A DNA stretch of 16,443 nt. Source: DASQVO01 sp035640715 (GTDB taxonomy: Bacteria; Actinomycetota; Actinomycetes; Streptosporangiales; Streptosporangiaceae). A program made the position numbers and the translations under genes. Under the pieces are notes generated by a model. That model ran no database searches. It worked only from the letters and a program-made list of their open reading frames with translations, and was not told the DNA's origin. Below, piece after piece: positions 12,896 through 16,443 of the stretch. Numbering within the stretch: position 1 is the first letter of the stretch; the number at the start of each line of letters is the position of its first letter. The DNA is taken from positions 1 to 16,443 of the forward strand of contig DASQVO010000474.1 in NCBI GenBank assembly GCA_035640715.1. Reading direction: 5' to 3'.

Positions 12896-14179
12896 TTAAA
12901 GCTTTCCCGGTGTGAATCCGGCGAGCGGGTTCTCGTCGCAGGCCCGGTCCGGTGGCACGGCGCCTGCCGGGCCCGGCGCCGCGGTGCCCGCCGGGGGAAG
13001 CGGCCGGGCTCCGATCGATACGGGCACCGGCCGTGACCGGTGCGAGTGATCGCCGGACGGGCGGGGTACCGCCGCGCCGCCCTGCGCGGACAACGCGCGC
13101 TCACCGTGCCCGTGCACGCACTCGGGATCGGGGCCGTCCAGCGGCAGGCCGGTGAAGAACTTGGCCGCCATGCACCCGCCGCGGCAGGAGTCATACGCCG
13201 AGCAGGACCGGCACGCGCCGCCGGTCTGCGGGTGGCGCAGCCGGGCGAACAGCGGCGATTCCCGCCACACGGCGGCGAAGCCGCCAGGGGTGCGCACGTT
13301 GCCGGCCAGGAAATTGTCGTGGATCGCGAACGGGCAGGCATACACGTCGCCGACCGGGTCGATCAGGCATACCACCCGTCCGGCACCGCATAGGTTGAGG
13401 CCGGGCAGGGCCTGGCCGTAGGCGGCGAGATGGAAGAACGAGTCGCCGGTGAGTACCTGCTCGCTGCGGGCCACGAGCCAGTCATAAAGCTCGCGCTGCT
13501 GCCGCGCGGTCGGATGAAGCTCGTCCCAGACGTCCGCACCCCGGCCGGACGGGCGCAGCCGGGTGAGTCTCAGCTGGGCGCCGAAACGATCGGCGATCGC
13601 CTTGAACTCGTCGAGCTGGCCCACGTTCTGCCTGGTGATGACGACGGAGATCTTGAAGCCGCGGAAGCCTGCGGCGGCGAGGTTGGCCATCGCGGCCGTC
13701 GCCGTCGCATAGGACCCCGGCCCGCGCACGGCGTCGTTGACCTCAGCCGTCGCACCGTCGAGGGAGACCTGGACGTCGACATAGTCGCTGGCTACGAGCT
13801 GCCGTGCGACGTCCGGGGTGATCTTCACCCCGTTGGTCGAGAACTTGACCCCGACGTGGTGCTCGGTGGCGTAGCCGACCAGTTCCCAGAAGTCGGGCCG
13901 GACGGTCGGCTCGCCGCCGCCGATGTTGACGTAGAAGACCTGCATCCGCTCCAGCTCGTCGATCACGGCCTTGCACTCGGCGGTCGACAGCTCGCGGGTA
14001 TCGCGCCGTCCGGAACTCGACAGGCAATGCCGGCAGGCGAGGTTGCAGGCGTACGTCAGCTCCCAGGTCAGGCAGATCGGCGCGCCGAGGCCGTACTGAA
14101 ACTGCTCGACAAGGGGCAGCGGAGCCGCCGCGGCCACCCCCGCTGAGGCCGTTATCGCGGCGGGGGCGTCAGTAGACAC
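12896..14179 (-). CDS. mftC: Mycofactocin maturase MftC, radical SAM/SPASM
   Basis: Radical SAM enzyme that oxidatively decarboxylates the C-terminal Tyr of MftA and then forms the Val-Tyr carbon-carbon bond. The SAM cluster motif is C45-N-L-A-C49-R-H-C52 within WELTYACNLACRHCLSSSG. IGGGEPTVRPDFWELV (residues 86-101) and KFSTNGVKIT follow. The SPASM region binds auxiliary clusters through the cysteines in LCGAGRVVCLIDPVGDVYAC, GACRSCSAYDSCRGGC and DPEC. Length is 427 residues, longer than the roughly 390 I recall for mycobacterial MftC; the excess lies in an Ala-rich N-terminal leader (residues 1-22) and a Pro/Ala-rich insert near the end. The GTG start overlaps the last codons of mftA by 11 bases. 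No RRE domain is fused at the N-terminus, which matters because mftB is missing here. Confidence 0.96.
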   Translation of the reverse strand: MSTDAPAAITASAGVAAAAPLPLVEQFQYGLGAPICLTWELTYACNLACRHCLSSSGRRDTRELSTAECKAVIDELERMQVFYVNIGGGEPTVRPDFWELVGYATEHHVGVKFSTNGVKITPDVARQLVASDYVDVQVSLDGATAEVNDAVRGPGSYATATAAMANLAAAGFRGFKISVVITRQNVGQLDEFKAIADRFGAQLRLTRLRPSGRGADVWDELHPTARQQRELYDWLVARSEQVLTGDSFFHLAAYGQALPGLNLCGAGRVVCLIDPVGDVYACPFAIHDNFLAGNVRTPGGFAAVWRESPLFARLRHPQTGGACRSCSAYDSCRGGCMAAKFFTGLPLDGPDPECVHGHGERALSAQGGAAVPRPSGDHSHRSRPVPVSIGARPLPPAGTAAPGPAGAVPPDRACDENPLAGFTPGKL

Positions 14180-14300
14180 CGCACATGCCGTCGATCGAGA
14201 TCTCCTCGACCAGCAGATCGTCGACCACGGGCTCGGCGTCGGGGGCGGCCGGCTCGGCGGCCTGCTCGGCGGACTCAGCGATCGCGGTCTGCTCGCTCAA
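14169..14300 (-). CDS. mftA: Mycofactocin precursor peptide MftA
   Basis: Ribosomally made precursor of the redox cofactor mycofactocin, 43 residues. The diagnostic C-terminus is complete: LVEEISIDGMCGVY, where the final Val-Tyr become the cofactor core. The leader is acidic and Ala/Glu-rich. The start is TTG at 14300 with GAGGAG seven bases upstream. In-frame ATG codons at 14339 and 14366 exist, but they would translate through the operator palindrome and lack a ribosome-binding site. mftC starts inside the last codons of this gene in another frame. In other actinomycetes mftB, the chaperone that presents MftA to MftC, lies between the two; here there is no room for it. The operator at 14340-14358 is 40 bases upstream. 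Confidence 0.95.
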   Translation of the reverse strand: MSEQTAIAESAEQAAEPAAPDAEPVVDDLLVEEISIDGMCGVY

Positions 14301-14339
14301 TGCCCTGCTCCTCGTCGTCGAAGGGACGTCTATGCGCAT

Positions 14340-14358
14340 TTCGGCACTGTGTGCCGAA
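14340..14358. promoter_or_regulatory. Probable MftR operator
   Basis: Perfect inverted repeat TTCGGCAC-TGT-GTGCCGAA (8-base arms, 3-base centre) between divergent mftR and mftA. The arms extend to CAT...ATG with one bulged T. Symmetry and position match a TetR dimer site. Binding by MftR is inferred. Confidence 0.72.
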
Positions 14359-14366
14359 TGTCCCAT

Positions 14367-14376
14367 ACGTTAACGT
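14367..14376. promoter_or_regulatory. Second palindrome in the mftR-mftA region
   Basis: ACGTTAACGT, a perfect 10-base palindrome, eight bases from the main operator on the mftR side. It may be a second regulator site or part of a promoter. Its arms differ from those of the main operator. Confidence 0.35.
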
Positions 14377-14423
14377 CACATGATGACGAAATCAAGGGCA
14401 ACAGCTACAGTGTTCGCGAGGTC

Positions 14424-15083
14424 ATGGATGAGCCCCAGCCACCAGCGGAGGCCGCGCGCCGCGGCAGGCCGCCCGGCACGAGCCGACGGCAGCTTGAGCT
14501 GATCGCGTTGCGGCTGTTCGCCGAGCAGGGCTTCGACGAAACGCCGATCGAGCAGATCGCCGCCGAGGCCGGAGTCAGCAGGAGAACGTTCTTCCGGTAC
14601 TTCGATTCCAAGGCCGATGTCCTATGGGGCCAGTTCGATAGCGAGGTCACCGCTATCCGCGCCGCGCTCGCGGAGGTGCCGGACACGGTGCCGATGATGG
14701 ACGCGATACGGCAGGCCGTCGTGGCCGCCAATCACTACCGGGCCGAGGATGTCCCCGAACTGCGGGCCCGGATGAACCTGATTGGCTCGGTACCCGCGCT
14801 GCAGTCCAGCGCCGCTGTTCACTACGACGCCTGGGAGTGGGCCGTGAGCGACTTCGTCGCCGCGCGTATCGGCCAGCCGGCCGGCTCCCTCTACCCGCTG
14901 GCGGTCGGCCGGGCGACGCTGGCCGCCTGCCGGGCCGCCTACGACCGGTGGAGCGCGCGGGCCGACGCCGACCTGACCATCTACCTCGACGCCGCGCTGT
15001 CCGCCCTGAGCGCGGGCTTCGCGCCCGCCGCGCTAACGGGCGGAGAGCAGGGCCTGGATGTCAGTCCCCGGGCGAGAGCATGA
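14424..15083 (+). CDS. mftR: Mycofactocin system regulator MftR (TetR family)
   Basis: TetR-family repressor, 219 residues. After a short flexible start comes RRGRPPGTSRRQLELIALRLFAEQGFDETPIEQIAAEAGVSRRTFFRYFDSKADVLWGQFD in pieces, the helix-turn-helix block with the FFRYF signature typical of MftR. The C-terminal domain includes RARMNLIGSVPALQSSAAVHYDAWEWAVSDFVA and ends SPRARA. In mycobacteria MftR represses the mft genes and is reported to respond to long-chain acyl-CoA; the same role here is inferred from family and divergent position. The ATG at 14424 (MDEPQPPAEAARRG) is chosen because a TACAGT -10-like box at 14404-14409 lies inside any longer frame. The 3' end overlaps the 3' end of the LysR remnant by 23 bases on the opposite strand. 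Confidence 0.9.
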   Translation: MDEPQPPAEAARRGRPPGTSRRQLELIALRLFAEQGFDETPIEQIAAEAGVSRRTFFRYFDSKADVLWGQFDSEVTAIRAALAEVPDTVPMMDAIRQAVVAANHYRAEDVPELRARMNLIGSVPALQSSAAVHYDAWEWAVSDFVAARIGQPAGSLYPLAVGRATLAACRAAYDRWSARADADLTIYLDAALSALSAGFAPAALTGGEQGLDVSPRARA

Positions 15084-15393
15084 CCTTGATCGCCGACGCG
15101 CCGGGCTGGCCGGCCGCGCCCGGCTGGCCTGACGCGTTCTCCGGCCGGCCGCTGGCGACGGTGAGATCTGCCAGAAGTGCCCGAGCCGCCGCGGACAGCC
15201 GCCGCGTGCTGGCAACGGCGACGAACACCTTCCAGGTGAGCGGCACCCCCGTGACGGCCAGACGAGGCAGCCCGGTGACGCCTTCCGCGGCGGATGCCGG
15301 CATTAACACCACGCCCAGGCCGTTCCGGACCATGTCCTCGGCGGTTTTGTAGTCAGTGACCTCGAAGCGCACGGCGCGCTGCAGGCCCGCGGC
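15061..15393 (-). pseudogene. LysR-type regulator, 3' remnant
   Basis: Only the last part of a LysR substrate-binding domain survives: AAGLQRAVRFEVTDYKTAEDMV, RNGLGVVLMPASAAEG, VTGVPLTWKVFVAVASTRRLSAAARALL, then a Gly/Pro/Ala-rich tail ending at the TGA at 15061. About 110 codons remain of a gene normally near 300 codons. No helix-turn-helix region precedes it; to the right the sequence switches to the plus-strand remnant of a transporter. The exact right boundary is uncertain by about 15 bases. The open frame extends further right, but that part has low-complexity shadow sequence. It was probably the divergent partner of the MFS gene before a deletion removed both 5' parts. Confidence 0.72.
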
Positions 15394-15570
15394 GAGACGC
15401 TGGCCGGCCTGTTCCTGGCCTCTTATCTCGGCCTGGCCGTCCCCGTCGTCGGCCTCGGCATCGCCACGCAGTACCTGTCCGCCCGGGTCGCGCTGCTCAT
15501 CTTCGCGGGCGCGCTGCTCGCCGGCCTGGCAGCTGTCGCGAGGCTGCTCCTCCGGCATTCCGCCGCCTGA
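15385..15570 (+). pseudogene. MFS transporter, 3' remnant
   Basis: The plus strand encodes ARGETLAGLFLASYLGLAVPV, VGLGIATQYLSARVALLIFAG, ALLAGLAAVARLLLRHSAA and a stop at 15568-15570. This is the last two membrane helices of a major facilitator superfamily exporter. About 60 codons remain of the usual 400 or so, and there is no start codon or ribosome-binding site in a sensible place. The left part of the gene is gone. Base use is that of normal local genes, so the loss may be recent. Confidence 0.7.
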
Positions 15571-15592
15571 GCGACGGCGCCGAGGCCCCTGC

Positions 15593-16443
15593 TCAAGGGA
15601 GGGGCAGGAGCGCCCGGTGCACCGGGCCACGTGACCAGCCCAGCTGCCCTTCTGCCTGCATGAAGAGCCGGAGGGTCTGCCATCCGAAGTACGCGCTGTA
15701 GGAGGCCCACTCATAGTCGCCCCCTTGCTCATAGCCGCCGATGACGCCGAACACGGTGCCAGCTCCAGTGCGGGAGTTATAGCCGAGAATCCAGGGTCCG
15801 CCGCTGGTCCCGTCCCAGTAGTCGTGGCAGTAGAACTCCATCTGGTCCGGCTCGAACTCAAAGCTGCTGGTCGCGCATCCGACCGGCGCGTCGTCGGTGT
15901 CGTTGTAGCCGATGACCTCGATCTGATGACTGTAGCCGCGGTCGAGGCCGAGCCATAGCCCGCCCGTCACGGACTGAATCGGCCGGCGGGTGCCGGGCGG
16001 CGGGGCGACGGACAGAAACGCGAAGTCGAGGTTCGGGTCGTGCGACTGCTGCCATCCCGTTGCGACGGTGATGGACTGAACGACCCAGGCGCCGTAAGGC
16101 TGCAGCCCGCCGTGGTATTCGGGGACGAACTCGATGTTGCTGGCGTACGTGCTGGAGTAGACGCAGTGCGCGGCGGTGAGGATCAGGTTTGCGGTTGCGC
16201 TATTGACCACGCTCGCCGTGCAGAAATGCTGCCGCCTCCCTACGGTGTAGAAAAGCGTGCCGACCGTAGGCACCCCGTTGAACTTCGTGGCTGTGGGCGT
16301 TCCGGGAGGCGCCCCGGCCGTCGCGTTCGACTTGATGCCACCTTGCTCTGGCGTGGCGGTGGCCAGGCGCGACGGCGTCCAGAACGTGCGGGTGGCTCGC
16401 TGGGCCGCCGGGCTGACAGCATGCACGACCCCGATGCCCGGCT
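15593..16443 (-). CDS. Secreted trypsin-like serine protease (5' end outside window)
   Basis: Chymotrypsin-fold (S1 family, V8/glutamyl-endopeptidase-like) serine protease, 283 residues visible. The catalytic triad is clear: His in NLILTAAHCV, Asp in DPNLDFAFLSV, Ser in YWDGTSGGPWI. Two cysteines flank the His region (HFC...AAHC) and a second pair (GCATSS, FYCHD) lies ahead of the Ser, as in extracellular members with disulfides. The frame stays open to the window edge (PGIGVVHAVSPAAQRATRTFW), so the signal peptide and start probably lie to the right; a GTG at 16426 is unlikely to be the real start. The segment before the protease fold is Thr/Pro/Ala-rich, as in a propeptide. The C-terminus runs ALLPLP. 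It is convergent with the MFS remnant, 22 bases apart. Confidence 0.9.
   Translation of the reverse strand, partial: PGIGVVHAVSPAAQRATRTFWTPSRLATATPEQGGIKSNATAGAPPGTPTATKFNGVPTVGTLFYTVGRRQHFCTASVVNSATANLILTAAHCVYSSTYASNIEFVPEYHGGLQPYGAWVVQSITVATGWQQSHDPNLDFAFLSVAPPPGTRRPIQSVTGGLWLGLDRGYSHQIEVIGYNDTDDAPVGCATSSFEFEPDQMEFYCHDYWDGTSGGPWILGYNSRTGAGTVFGVIGGYEQGGDYEWASYSAYFGWQTLRLFMQAEGQLGWSRGPVHRALLPLP

Noticed and set aside
14301..14366. Longer MftA starting at an upstream ATG
   Set aside because: It would translate through the operator palindrome, lacks a ribosome-binding site, and TTG at 14300 has GAGGAG at the right distance.
14180..14423. Search for mftB around mftA and mftR
   Set aside because: No frame on either strand here resembles the 90-100-residue RRE chaperone; the space is filled by mftA, operators and the mftR promoter.
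15394..15861. Right-hand extension of the LysR frame (MSSSRTRWSSTATT...)
   Set aside because: Low-complexity Ser/Thr/Arg sequence antisense to the MFS remnant and out of frame with the protease; not part of a LysR protein.

Overview
The window is high-GC DNA with the coding style of an actinomycete (Actinomycetota): GC-rich third codon positions, GTG and TTG starts, genes that appear leaderless, and actinobacterial families such as furA-katG, an HspR-like MerR regulator with Hsp20, and mycofactocin genes. I cannot fix the genus from sequence alone. No tRNA, rRNA, CRISPR array, insertion sequence or phage gene was seen.

Layout. 1-1227 (minus): a membrane/GAF sensor histidine kinase cut by the left edge. 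1415-2419 (minus): hpnH, a radical SAM adenosylhopane synthase of hopanoid-lipid synthesis, divergent from a TetR regulator (2506-3129, plus) with a clear operator between them. 3349-4046 (plus): moaE and moaD, the two subunits of molybdopterin synthase. 4047-4373: two strong hairpins, one a perfect 38-bp palindrome, between convergent units. 4374-7067 (minus): furA-katG, peroxide and iron defence, with a Fur-type palindrome inside the furA promoter. 7225-7779 (plus): a protein of unknown function. 7809-8813 (minus): an adenine-deaminase-type amidohydrolase. 9092-9340 (minus) and 9541-9957 (plus): two small divergent genes of unknown function. 10048-10988 (minus): hsp20 and an HspR-like MerR regulator behind a near-consensus promoter carrying an inverted repeat.

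11219-15083 is the most distinctive part. It is a compact mycofactocin locus: mftR (plus) diverges from a minus-strand operon mftA - mftC - mftE - SDR dehydrogenase - short membrane ORF. The genes overlap or lie a few to about 20 bases apart. The precursor peptide MftA ends in the diagnostic IDGMCGVY core. MftC is the radical SAM enzyme that modifies that core, MftE the peptidase that releases it, and the SDR a probable mycofactocin-coupled dehydrogenase. The usual mftB (peptide-binding chaperone), mftD and mftF are not here, and mftA overlaps mftC directly where mftB normally lies.

15061-15570 looks like a deletion scar joining the 3' ends of a LysR regulator gene and a divergent MFS transporter gene. 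15593-16443 (minus) is a secreted trypsin-like serine protease whose start lies beyond the right edge.

Main uncertainties: the functions of the unknown proteins, whether mftB lies elsewhere in the genome, and the operator and terminator assignments, which rest on sequence symmetry alone.
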